Source: Neofusicoccum parvum
Lineage: Eukaryota > Ascomycota > Dothideomycetes > Botryosphaeriales > Botryosphaeriaceae
Direction of reading: 5' to 3'
Length of the DNA stretch: 64,000 nt
Assembly (NCBI GenBank): GCA_020912385.1
Contig: CP087220.1
Coordinates: 1,426,001-1,490,000 of the forward strand
Each line of letters starts with the position of its first letter. The first letter of the stretch is position 1. Below are positions 41,196 to 51,392 of this stretch, one piece after another. The translations under genes and the position numbers were made by a program. The notes beneath the pieces were generated by a model, which saw nothing but the letters and a program-made list of their open reading frames with translations, was not told where the DNA came from and did not search any database.

Positions 41196-42886
41196 AAGCT
41201 TGGAGGGAGAAGGGCTGTTTAGCCCATGTCCTTTCAATGAATAATTTTGGCACGTGCAGAAATTCCACTGTGTTGCCGCCATTTGATTCGTCTCATTAGT
41301 CAAGTCTCCGTGTTGATTCAACCCAATCGACTACTCCACTGTTTCAGCTTCACGGGCGCGCATCCCACAGCGTTCCTTACTGCCCCTCGGAGCTTTCCAT
41401 GACTTTCTCGTGTCCGAGGAAAAAGCCCCCGACATGCTCCGCTCACTTTGTACTTTCTTCGACTAGCCTGGGAATTCGGTATTGCGATCTCCGTGTCTCG
41501 AGTGAGCCTGAGATGATCTCTGTGAAGGTCCTGTCCTCGCTCGATGTCGTCAAGAAGAGCACAACGGATCGATTGCCGAGAGATCAACGTTCAAGGAAGC
41601 GTGCAGCGTGACCGGAGCTTGTTTGAGCCTCTTGTGCAGATGTTTCCAAGGCTCGGAGCTCGCCGCTGGAGCGCCAGCCTCTCCACCAATCCAGATTTCA
41701 AGAGCTGGCGCGGGGATTCCCGGGAGTCACTGGTCTCCATGGCGGACGTGTTGATTGAGTTAACTCCGGTTTCGTCAAATGATGGTGCCAACTGCGGTGC
41801 TGGCCAGATGGGGCGGCAAGCCACGAACAACGTGGTCTTGACTGCGGCGGATGAGCTGCTGCCACCTCTAGTCAGTCGACCCAGCTGTCGGTGACGGGCG
41901 CAGGAGGTGCGAAGAAGTGATGGAGCGCGAAGGCGGCGAGGTGAGTCATGTCGTCGGCCGGGCGCGGGGCAACGACTTTTGCGGCGCGGACAAGCGTCGC
42001 GTCCCGTTCGCGTCCGCCAAACCGAAACACAACCTCCGTCCATCCGCCTTCCACTCGCTGCCACGCTCGCGTCGTGCTCATCCCGCGTTCTCTCGTCACG
42101 GCAACATGCGGCAGACTCGTGCTCTCACACGGCAGCATCCGTGACACCAGCTCGCCGTTCGGTAGCGGCCAGTCGAGCTGCTCGCTGATCCAACACACTA
42201 TGAGCTGCAGCACACCGCATTAGGGAAAGCAAACAATCGTCTAGGCTGGACACGACTGATTTCTGTTGGAATTACTAAGCGCAATGATGGTCTTCTGGAG
42301 CAGTTTGTCACGCGCTCGAGTACATTGACATGCACAGAAGCGCTATAGAGGCTCCGTATCCGCGTATTGCCTCTCCAAGGGATCCACCATACGCGGCTCA
42401 AACAACCAATTCCCCACGAAAAGTAGGCCGTTGTCTCCGTCTTTCCGTCCTGTCGAATAGCAGAGCATGGAAGTCCCCTGTGCCGCCAAATTTCGGTCTT
42501 TGCTCTGCCGTCATTAGCGGTCTCACCGGTGCTGCTTGGAGTCAGGGCCCTCGTAACGACGATCCATCCCCCAGGCCGGCCCGACCAGCGGCATTTGCCT
42601 TGATGCTGAATCCCTACCCGTAGATCTCGAACACAAGGCGGGAGCTAACAGAGCTTGCACAGGCTTAGCTGCTCACGGCACGAGCCGAAGTCGTTGGTAT
42701 CTACAGTCGCTATTGCCTTTCTGGAATAAGTCTATCTACGCCTTAAACCGTCCCCCGGTCTCGAATAATGCAGAACACCCACCCCCGCCAATCAGCAACC
42801 CAGGATATCAAATGCGTCAAACAAGCAACCCAACGCCAAATTCCGCGCAACCCAAACGAGATTGTCGTCCTCAGCCCTCCGCATCC
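41196..42886. other. Intergenic gap between the middle cluster and the bANK regulator
   Basis: About 1.7 kb. The only protein-like frame is on the minus strand at 41872-42213 (113 codons, with Trp-rich segments such as TTRAWQRVEGGW). It has no recognised domain or splice partner, so it is not called as a gene. No repeats or element ends were recognised. Confidence 0.5.
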
Positions 42887-44133
42887 CTAACGCTCGGTCC
42901 TGGCGAACAGATTGCCGCCCGCCTCGAGCAGCCTCCACACCGTCTGCTGGTGGCCCTGCTCGACCGCCAGGTGGAGCGGCGTCCAGCCCGAGTCGTCCCT
43001 GGCGTTGGGATCGCCGCCCTGCTCCAGCAGGAACCGGACCATGGCGTCGTTGCCCCGCTCGGCCGCGATGTGCAGCATGGAGCGCCCCGAGATGGACCCC
43101 CGCGGACTGACCTCCGCCGCCGCCGCCGTCCCGTCCTGCTGCACCCGAACCCGTCAGCAATGCGTCGTTCCGCCCTACGGCACCCCGCGCGATCACTCAC
43201 CCTCAGTGGGCTGCAGTCCGTCCTCTGGCCCCGCAGCGACTGCTGGCTCCCCGGCCGCTTGATGGCCGTGCTCGCCTGCTCACCCTCCCCCACGTGCCTG
43301 GTGCTGCTCGCCGCTGCCCCGCCGAAGGAGATGTTCAGTCCGCCCAGGCCCGAGCTCATGATGCTCGATGCCGCGCTCTCGCACGCCACGCCGCCGCCGC
43401 CGCCGCCGCCGGCCAGGTCGTCGAGCAGGCCGCCGTCCCCCCTGCTCCAGTCGTCGGCGACGAAGCGCTCGAACAGTGACGGCGTGCTCGCGCTCCGGTG
43501 CGCCGTGCCGTCGCCCGACACCAGCGGCACCAGGCTGCCGCAGTTGTGGCACGTCGTGCCTGGCGCGGCGAGCGCCACCGCCGCCGTCGCCTCGGCGGGT
43601 GGCGTGGGCATCTGTGGCGCAGGGTTGCGGTGCGGTCTGCAAGCGCCGCCCAGCGGGAGCGCCGTGCCGTAGCTGTCGCGCTGCGACGGTGCGCCGGGGA
43701 AGCCGTGCGGCGGCGCGGGTGCGAACAGGTGCTGGAGGCTGGGTGGGATGGATGCCATGGTGGCGGTGGTCGTGGACGAGGAGGGGCTCGATGACGAGAC
43801 TGGGCCGAAAGCAGCAGCTGCATTCTTCTGGTGCTGCTGCTCTAGGGCCTGCACGCGACGCTTTAGGTTGCGTCCTGAGCATGTGAAAGGTCAGCGGCGA
43901 TGTTCAGGCTGGAGTTAGCGGCGGGGCAACGAACGATATTTGCGCTGGGCGTTGCGGTTTTGGATCCTCCTCCGCTCGGCAGCGTCGGCCACGGAGGTCC
44001 AGTCTTCCTCATCCGAGCACATGGCCGTGTCGATTGGCTGCATGGGCGGCTGCGAAGGGAAGGTCGAGACTGGGGTGCAGTGCGGGAACAACGTCATCGA
44101 GGCGGGCATGCCGGCAGCCACCTGAGCAGTCAT
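42887..44133 (-). CDS. TOXE-like bANK transcription factor (bZIP basic region + ankyrin repeats)
   Basis: Three exons on the minus strand, 44133-43935, 43874-43201 and 43138-42887, give 374 residues. The bZIP-type basic region AERRRIQNRNAQRKYRRNLKRR (residues ~53-75; N-x7-R register) is built only when intron 1 is removed, and no extended leucine zipper follows. A long Ser/Ala/Gly-rich centre contains a Gly run and a TCHNCG motif. The C-terminus holds ~2 ankyrin repeats (RSMLHIAAERGN, RDDSGWTPLHLAVEQGH). This basic+ankyrin layout without a zipper is that of TOXE, the regulator of HC-toxin genes in Cochliobolus carbonum, and of similar fungal cluster regulators. The acceptor of intron 2 is a CAGCAG tandem (NAGN-type), so two isoforms differing by one Gln are possible. 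Confidence 0.82.
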
Positions 44134-44434
44134 CGCGAGGAGCAGCTGCTTGCGGAGTGTCGTTGCTGAGCGGCATGGTGGTGCAGCGGTTGTTCTTATT
44201 TCCCACGCCGCCGGGACGGGAGCCACGCAACACGAGGCAGGATCCTGGCAACCTGGCTGCAGGAACACTGGCGGTTCGAGCTGCTCCTGCAGCTGCACGG
44301 CAGCGCGGCCTGAGCGCCTCGACTCAGGCAGACGGACAGGCTCGCCGTCGTCGCCCGAAAGGGCAGCCGGAGTACGAGTCGTAGATCAGCCGCCGTGCCA
44401 CGCCCTCGGACCGACTGGCCTCAGGCGCGAGCCT

Positions 44435-44444
44435 ATCTCGCGCA
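44435..44444 (+). promoter_or_regulatory. Tox-box-like decamer ATCTCGCGCA
   Basis: Matches ATCTCNCGNA, the motif I recall as the TOXE binding site, ~300 bp before the bANK start codon. With eight fixed bases about two chance matches are expected per 64 kb on both strands, so it is only suggestive. Confidence 0.3.
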
Positions 44445-45110
44445 CACGTGCTATCATGCAGCCCTGCAGACGAGCCGGCGAGGAGGGGCGGCCTCAGATT
44501 GCGAGCGGCACAGCACGCGGCCAGCCACAAGCCCCCGGGCGGCGGCCCAGGACGCCACGGCGGCCAGCGAGCGGCAGATGCGCGCTGCTAGCGGCGCGCT
44601 GGCACTGGTGGCCCAGCGCCGAGCAAGATCTTGTCGCGACAAGCTTTCGCGGCACGCCGCTGGGCTCGTGGGGTTACCCCAGGTTGCCAAACAGGGACGC
44701 ATGGCGCGCTGCACGTGGTGCCTGTCGAACTGCCCCCGTATACCGCACATTGGTCGGCAGGGCGCCTGAGGCACCGCCGCCAGGCACCGCAGCGGCGGGG
44801 AGTTCCGCGGCCGCTGTTCGTCTGTACTTCCCGCATCGAGCCGCAGGTGTTGGAGATCTGCACCGGCCATCAGTGTGCTCTCGCTTGCCGCTGCCCATAG
44901 CGACTTCCCGGGTATTCACCGCCTCAGAATGCCCACCGGCTGCCGGTACGTAAGCCGCCGCCGGACGCGTGGTCTAGGATTCGGGGCCGCCGCCAGGTGC
45001 AGCATCCGCGCAACCCCGTCCCGTCCGTCGCCTGTCGGCAAAACCGGGCCAGATGGCGCCCCAGGCAGACGTCACGCCGCGCAGGGCAAGGCTTATGGAA
45101 CAAGCCACCA

Positions 45111-45150
45111 ACAAGACCCAACAAGACCCAACAAGCACTAACAAGCACTC
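45111..45150. repeat. 10-bp tandem repeat, four copies
   Basis: ACAAGACCCA twice, then ACAAGCACTA and ACAAGCACTC, in perfect 10-bp phase. Confidence 0.8.
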
Positions 45151-45309
45151 GCATACAGCTCGCCCGCGGTGGCCTGACGCAAAACATCTTTTGATACTAA
45201 AGCCGACGACCGTCCGGTCCACTATTTCCTCTCTCCCGCTCCATGTGCCCACCCGCCCCGCTCGACACTCTCGCCGCCCGCCCTCCACGCCCCCGCCTGA
45301 ACCAGACCC

Positions 45310-46435
45310 TCACTCCTTGACCACCGGCATCAGCTTCAAGCCGCCCTGCAGCGCGCCGCTGGTCTTGGACCCCAGCCGCCGCAGGTCCGACGCCTTGCGC
45401 GCCGCCGACCGGCCGGGCTGCCTCGCGCCCCGGTACGTGGCGAGGTAGAAGGCGACGAACAGGAACAGATACGACGTCAGGATGGCGACGCCGACCAGCG
45501 CGGCCGTCTCGCCGCCCTGGCACGACCCGGCGTGCGGCAGGGACGGGAAGTGGCGGCTGGCGAACAGCGTGTACGAGGTGAAGTAGACGAAGCCTGGCAG
45601 CACGCGTTAGTCGGGCGGGGTTTCGTATCGGGAGGCGGGGTGTGGGCGTTGCTTTGGCTCGACTCACCCAGGTCGATGACGAACTGCACGATCTGCATGG
45701 CCGTGATGTACTGCTTCCACCAGATCTTGACCCCCCGCGCGCTCTGGAAATAGTACCAGTACATGACGCAGTGCACCGTCAGGTTCAGCGTGATGGGCAC
45801 CCACGACACGGGCGTCTCGCCGACCATCTGCACGTAGCAGAGGAGCGCCGTGGCGCCGTGGTGGTACGTGTGGAGGAAGGCTGGCGAGGCGCGTCAGCAA
45901 TGGGCCCGCGGGCAAGCACTTCCAGGGGGGCGACTTACTCAGAGGCTTCTTCTTCAGCACGAGGAAGACGGTGTCGATGAACTCGACGTACTTGGTCAGG
46001 TAGTTGAGCTGCCAGCGGGAGTCAGCAGAGGGGAGGCGTTGATCGGAGTCGGTTGCCGGTGCCACTCACGTAGTACAGCAGGGCCAGCGGCTTGGTCCAG
46101 CCGGCCGAGCCGTCGCAGACGGAGCTGTAGACGCCCCGCTGCCACACCGTCGGCACCAGCTGCTCGAGGAACAGCGCCAGCAGCCCGCCCGACAGCGCGG
46201 TGAGGAGGAAGTTGTGCGCCATGAACGGCAGCTTCAGCTCGAACGCCGGCCGGTCGCGCATCAGCTCACGCCCGCCGAAGATGGTCACGTAGTAGACCGC
46301 CAACATGGCCGCCGTCTCGTTGATGGTCGCGAATGGCGTCTTCTCCGGCTCGAACGCGAACGTGCCCGCCGGCGCGCCGGTGAGCGTCGTCCATGACTTG
46401 TCGAAGAGGTGCCACAGCGGCGTCGTGGATGCCAT
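45310..46435 (-). CDS. ELO-family fatty-acid elongase
   Basis: Four exons on the minus strand, 46435-46070, 46008-45939, 45880-45668 and 45593-45310, give 310 residues. The ELO signature is complete after splicing: [23 protein letters not shown], the histidine box HTYHHG (split from the preceding exon by an intron), and [20 protein letters not shown] with [14 protein letters not shown]. Several hydrophobic helices fit the 7-TM ER condensing enzyme (3-ketoacyl-CoA synthase) of very-long-chain fatty-acid or sphingolipid synthesis. The C-terminus is basic ([17 protein letters not shown]). Start ATG 46435 (AAAATGGCATCC). A run of T residues (~46465-46478) lies in the leader. It could be housekeeping rather than part of a cluster. 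Confidence 0.9.
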
Positions 46436-47503
46436 TTTGCCTCGGGAGGGGAGCCGGGTGTCGTTTTTTTTTTTTTGTGGTTGGATGTGGAGGCTGGGTG
46501 GTTTGCTCACTTCGAAGCACAACCTCTGCTCCCTTCCCCGGTGCGGCCGTGACTTTTATCGAAGCCGCGAAGGCCTGCGGCGGTGTCCTCGACGGCTGGC
46601 GAGGAGCGCAAAGACTGACGCCGAGGATGAGGCCAGCCCTCGGCCCGATCCGGTAATCCACGATGCGCATCGCGTTGGCCGTCTGACGGCGGCTTGGTCG
46701 TCGAGTCTGGCTTCCTTACTGAGCCGCGACAGGGGGTCGAGCGGCCCGCGGAGAGATGCTCGTAAGCTTATCAAGACTGAGGCTTGGTCCCCGGTAAGCG
46801 AAAGCGCTGCCACACATGGGTCTGCGCACGTCCTTCCTAAAGCCGTTGCCCAACCTCGCCTCGTCTTATTGATAACAGTGCATATTGGATGGTGGACGCG
46901 ATCACGTCATTCTCCGTGAGCCTCGCAATCTGCATCTTTTCTCACCCTCTCCGGCCAAGCGAGATGTGGTAATGCAGCGACGAGGGGTCTTATCAGGAAG
47001 TGTCTGGTTCTGAGGCATTCTAAGCGAAGCTTCGAGACCTTCCACGCGAGTTCGGTCCGGATGGAAAACGCGGCAGGTCCTGGTGTTGCGATAGTTTCAT
47101 CGATTCTTCGCAATGGTGTGTCATCTCCCGTAGCGGTGCTCTGGTCACTCTCGGTTCGTGTGCACGCCCTCCTAGCGCGATCACATCTGTTCATTGGAAG
47201 ATCCGTGGTGAGTTGAAGCGTTTGGCTAGGGTGTTTGTGCGTGTTGTTCACTTCACGTTTTCAGCGGGACAAATGCTTCTCGCTATATTTTTTTAAGGAC
47301 TTTTTTTTTAACATTCTTAGAGATATGTGAAAATCCCACTTGAGTGCTATTTGCAAGCACTTTTATGTCATAGAACTCTGAGTGGACATTTCTGTGGATG
47401 CATGAAGGACGGTTTTGAGGACAAGGATGGAATTTTATAATGCCAAAATCTACTATTGTTGTCTATGACCCTCCATATTCTGTCTCGTCTACATAACCAA
47501 CCC
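46436..47503. other. Intergenic region upstream of the elongase
   Basis: About 1.07 kb with a homopolymer run near 46465. A second tox-box-like decamer, ATCTCCCGTA, lies at 47123-47132, ~690 bp before the elongase start. No gene is supported. Confidence 0.5.
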
Positions 47504-48560
47504 CTACAAAAACTGAGTACCAAGTCTGTGGAAAACCTTGAAGCAGACCCCGGAGTACGACAAAGCCCAGGAAAGTGCCAGAGCCCCAGCCCCGATCCTG
47601 TTGCGGCTCATCTTCTCAAGAGACGACCAGGAAGTCTGCACTTTGGTGGGTATCAGAAGCCCGGCTGAAATTCCCAGCGTCTCCGAGATTCCCTGGAATC
47701 TCAGCGCCCACCGCCACTGAAGCCAGAACTCAAATCCACAGAGGAACAGGGGCACAAGCCCAGCAAAGTTGCCCCAGTGCCGATGGAGATCCTCAAATGC
47801 CCACAGAAGGTAGGTGCAGCCGTACATTGTGGAGAGCCAGGTGTTAAGCGTGAGGACCCAGGAGAGGATCGTGACCAGCCGGTAAAGCGTGTCCTTCTGG
47901 ATCTGCCTCTTGGCCAGCTTCATGAGGACCAGCATGCATGTTGTGACGGATCCGCCAACGCCGGCGCCGAAGAAGACGAATGATACCAGCATTCGGCACA
48001 TGAGGGCGTCGGAGGAGTTGAACGCGGAGTAGGAGCACCGCACCCAAAGAAGGAGGGCCGGTCCCATGAAATGGTGGATGAGCGAGAGGACGTCGTTCCT
48101 CTCAATGGTCAGGTCGAACATGTAGCTTCCTCCCATAACGGCGCTGTCCAGCATCAGTAGGTGGCCAATGTGACACTTGTTCCTGTACTTACGAGGCCAA
48201 AATGGTGCGGTATGTATCCAGGTGTGTCCATACATCCGGCGCCGCAAATGCACTCATGATTGCTGGGGCGCAGAGCAGGAAGAGGATGGCTCTCGTCGGC
48301 AAGAGGGCAATCTCGCATGCCATGCGGTTCTGCACACTTGGCTTGACATTTTCCCAGTCGACGATGGAGGACTTGAGATATCCCTTCGTGGCTCGGTAGA
48401 GGATACTGGTAGCTACGAAAGCAGCACCGGTGATGGAAGCGTCGTGCGCAATGGTAGTTGCCAGAGTTGAGGCCATGTCGACAGTTGCTTTGCGTTGCGC
48501 TGGAGTGTACAAGCGCTCGTGCCAGTGCTCAGACAAGTGAATTTGAATCAACGAGGTCAT
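47504..48560 (-). CDS. Multi-pass membrane protein, TLC-domain-like
   Basis: Two exons on the minus strand, 48560-48193 and 48143-47504, give 335 residues. At least six hydrophobic stretches are visible: ITGAAFVATSILYRA, ACEIALLPTRAILFLLCAPAIMSAFA, LSLIHHFMGPALLLWV, LVSFVFFGAGVGGSV, LVTILSWVLTLNTWL and FAGLVPLFLCGFEFWL. The order GSYMFDLTIERNDVLSLIHHF resembles the TLC (TRAM-LAG1-CLN8) core with its paired histidines, but I am not sure of the family. The intron (GTAAGT...GGACAG, phase 2) joins TILAS to AVMGGSY. Adjacent to the acyltransferase at 48975, transcribed away from it. Confidence 0.65.
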
Positions 48561-48974
48561 CCATTCGAAACTTTATCAAGGCTGCCTAAGGTGGTACTCC
48601 AAAATTTTGCTCCAGACGGCCCGTCGACAACGCCCAGAGTCAGCGTCCCACTACCTCGCATGCCAGCATCCCACTTGCTCGAAAGGGTGAAACACGTGCC
48701 AACACATCTATTTGTGGGGTCTCCTTATCGAAGGCGAGATCTGAGTCAGCTGACGCATCACCAAGCAGTCAGTTGCATTTCCATCATTTGTCCTTATCGG
48801 GTAATTCGCGTTTCGCGAGCATCGGGCCGGCCGCGCAGCGCTCACAAAGAGAGAGCGAAGCCTTACCCCGGATCTCAAGGCTGCTGCATGCGGCAACATC
48901 CTGGCAGAGGTTAATCTTTATATTCCAACCAGACTTTGTTTCCTCTGCCAGCCGCACAGTGCCCCACTCACACC
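48561..48974. promoter_or_regulatory. Divergent promoter, TLC-like protein and acyltransferase
   Basis: 414 bp between two divergent starts; an AT-rich TTTATATTC near 48915 lies ~55 bp before the plus-strand start. I did not see the middle-cluster motif. Confidence 0.45.
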
Positions 48975-50531
48975 ATGATGTTCTTCCGATCTTCGTCGCC
49001 GAGCAACAAGATATCAAACCTAAGAGCCGCAAAACCCTTTGAGGCAAACTTCGACCTGACCCCGGCCGACAACATCCCACCGGCAATCAACAGCCGGTAT
49101 ATCTTTGTCTACGACACGAGGGAAGAGACAGGGAGCCCGAAGGCCTACCGCGATGAACTGGTTAGCCGTCTCAAGAAAAGCCTCGAGTCGTTCCTCCGCC
49201 TGCCGGAGGACAATGTGCTCGCTTTCCCGCAGCTCCTCGGCAAAGTCTACGTCAAGCCCGACAATGGAAGGCTCTTCGTGCAAGTGAAGAAGTCGTCCTC
49301 CCTGCCATTTGTTGTATCCACGCACGACAAGGTCACAATCGAATCCCTCCGTCCAGACCTGGGATTCCCCTCTCAGTACCTCGACCCAAAGATCTTCGCC
49401 ACCGGAATCGAAGCAGTGCCACGCCCAGACAGCGATGGCGGGTGGGACACGTTCCAGGTGCAGGTCACCTTCATCACCGGCGGCTACGTCATCATGGTCA
49501 ACAAGCACCACTACCTCCTCGACGCCACGGCCACGGGCTTCCTGATGAAGAGCTGGTTCGCGCGAGCCCGCCTGTACGCGCAGGACAGCAACGCCTCCCC
49601 TCAGCTGGACATCGAGCGGGACGGGCAGGCCAAGAAGGTCCACGACAACACCTCCCTGATGATGCTCAAGGACGTGCCGGCGCAAGACACCTCGCTCGAG
49701 TGGACGGTCAAGCCCGGCGCCAGCCCGCACATCTTCGGCCTGCAGCTGCCGCCGCCGTCGGTCATGTTCGTGGCCAAGGCGCTCGCCTTCGCCAAACCCA
49801 AGATCTCGACCGCCATCTTCCGCTTCGCACCCGCGGGCCTGCGCGCCCTGCACGCCGCGCTGCAGCCGCAGACGCCGCTGCGCATCTCGACCCACGACGC
49901 CGTGTGCGCGCTGCTCTGGCGCGCCACCACGCGCGCCCGCCTGGCCGCCGCCAAGCCAAAGTCCCCCCGCCCCGCCGCCAGCAGCTTCTCGCTCGCCGTC
50001 AACGGCCGCGCGAAGCTCGACCCCCCGCTGGCCCCCGGCTACTTCGGCAACGCCGCCTTCTTCAGCACCGCCCGGCTGGACGCCCCCGCCGTCTTCGAGA
50101 AGGCGGATGCCGCGTCGCTGGCGACGGTGGCCGCCGCGGTGCGCGAGGGGCTGAACGCGAAGACGTCGGACGCGTTCCTGCGCGCGCAGCTGGAGCTGGT
50201 GGCCGCGCAGCCGCGGGCGTCGGACGTCGTGAACGCGTGGAGCTGCTACATGGGGTACGACGTGCTGGCCACGTCGTGGGAGAAGTCGTTCGGGAGCGTC
50301 GAGGACGTCGATCTCAAGTGCGGCAGGTTTCAGCGGATGCGGCTGCCCGGCGGCGGCCAGTTTGACGGGCTGGTCTGCGTGCTGCCGGCTTTCGGGCTCA
50401 GGGATCAGGATCGCGTGGGCGAGTCGGGGTATCCGGGTGGTTTGGAGGTGGCGGTTGACCTGTTTCATGCTCATATGGATGTTCTGAAGCAGGATGCGGA
50501 GTTGAAGCAGTATGCTACGTGTCTTGCATAG
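48975..50531 (+). CDS. BAHD-type acyltransferase (transferase family)
   Basis: Single exon of 518 residues. The catalytic HHxxxD motif appears as NKHHYLLDATATG near residue 178. TPLRISTHDAVCALLWRAT and the second-half pattern FSLAVNGRAKLDPPLAPGYFGNA are typical of fungal BAHD and trichothecene acetyltransferase-like enzymes, which move an acyl group from CoA to an alcohol or amine. The DFGWG structural motif is not obvious; the corresponding place reads MGYDVLATSWEKSFG. ATG 48975 is chosen because the frame upstream opens with a non-ATG codon and 48975 has ACCATGATG context. GC is very high in the second half. Its neighbours (P450, MFS exporter) suggest metabolite tailoring. Confidence 0.85.
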   Translation: MMFFRSSSPSNKISNLRAAKPFEANFDLTPADNIPPAINSRYIFVYDTREETGSPKAYRDELVSRLKKSLESFLRLPEDNVLAFPQLLGKVYVKPDNGRLFVQVKKSSSLPFVVSTHDKVTIESLRPDLGFPSQYLDPKIFATGIEAVPRPDSDGGWDTFQVQVTFITGGYVIMVNKHHYLLDATATGFLMKSWFARARLYAQDSNASPQLDIERDGQAKKVHDNTSLMMLKDVPAQDTSLEWTVKPGASPHIFGLQLPPPSVMFVAKALAFAKPKISTAIFRFAPAGLRALHAALQPQTPLRISTHDAVCALLWRATTRARLAAAKPKSPRPAASSFSLAVNGRAKLDPPLAPGYFGNAAFFSTARLDAPAVFEKADAASLATVAAAVREGLNAKTSDAFLRAQLELVAAQPRASDVVNAWSCYMGYDVLATSWEKSFGSVEDVDLKCGRFQRMRLPGGGQFDGLVCVLPAFGLRDQDRVGESGYPGGLEVAVDLFHAHMDVLKQDAELKQYATCLA

Positions 50532-51392
50532 TGGGATTCGGGATACCAGGGCTAGTCTTATCTTTCATTCTGCACCGTACACTCCTGTAGCAACAATGAG
50601 TATTTGACTCTTTTGGCAACCTTGTGCAAAAACGTTTGGTGTTGGGTTTGACTTTGAACGCATTGCAACACGCGCATACCTGCATGGGTAGGTAGAGCAT
50701 GCACCAAATGAGCTTAGCATTTCTGCTACTGCACATCTTCATCCAGACGAGTGTGTCCACTACTCATGTGTGCACTTGCTACGATACTTCCCGACGACCT
50801 CGTACCTTGAAAGCCACCGAGTTGGACTCTCCAACTCGTCCAATGGAATCTGGTAGCGCCAAAGCCGATTTGGGACAGCATTTGCTAGCATTGTTGGCCA
50901 GTGCGTCGAAGCCAACTCGTCCAGGGCCATGCGAGAACATGGTGGGCAGGTCCACCGCCCACCGAGACGCGAGCTTTGCACGAGTGCTGCCAATTGCCGA
51001 TAGCCAAAAAAAAGTCGCCGAATTTCGCTCTCGCTTCGCTAGTCATGCAGTGAGGTGCATCGGTCCGGCTCAGCAGGGATCTGCACTAGGAAGGCGAGCG
51101 TAAGCACCGGGATCAGCAACATAAGCATAAGCCTGCTTGTCAGGGTCGCGATGATGAGCTTCCTTCGAGAGTGATACGCACCTTGATCACCTCTCCGCCA
51201 TGACAAGCCCGCCGTGATTCGGCAGGAACAGTGAAACCTGCACGCTTATCTCCCAGCAGGCGAGATTGCCACTTCGAAGGCATTCACGTTACCATGGGGT
51301 GATCGTGAAGGTCGGTGTCTAGCGCTGTGTGTTCCGCAGAGTGTATATGTGTGCGCAGGAGATCAATTTCTCCAAGCGTGCAAGGCCCAATC
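50532..51392. other. Intergenic region upstream of P450 2
   Basis: About 860 bp. The only structure noticed is a small inverted repeat, CGAGTTGGA / TCCAACTCG (50818-50826 and 50830-50838, 3-bp loop). No gene is supported. Confidence 0.55.

Larger units (their letters stand above)
44134..45309. other. Intergenic region upstream of the bANK regulator
   Basis: About 1.2 kb with no supported gene. It holds a tox-box-like decamer at 44435 and a 10-bp tandem repeat at 45111-45150. Confidence 0.55.

Noticed and set aside
41872..42213. 113-codon minus-strand frame with Trp-rich segments
   Set aside because: Slightly protein-like, but no family, no splice partners and no homologue recalled; left uncalled.
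49020..50474. 484-codon minus-strand frame opposite the acyltransferase
   Set aside because: Antisense shadow of the GC-rich BAHD gene; low-complexity Arg/Gly/Val/Gln composition.
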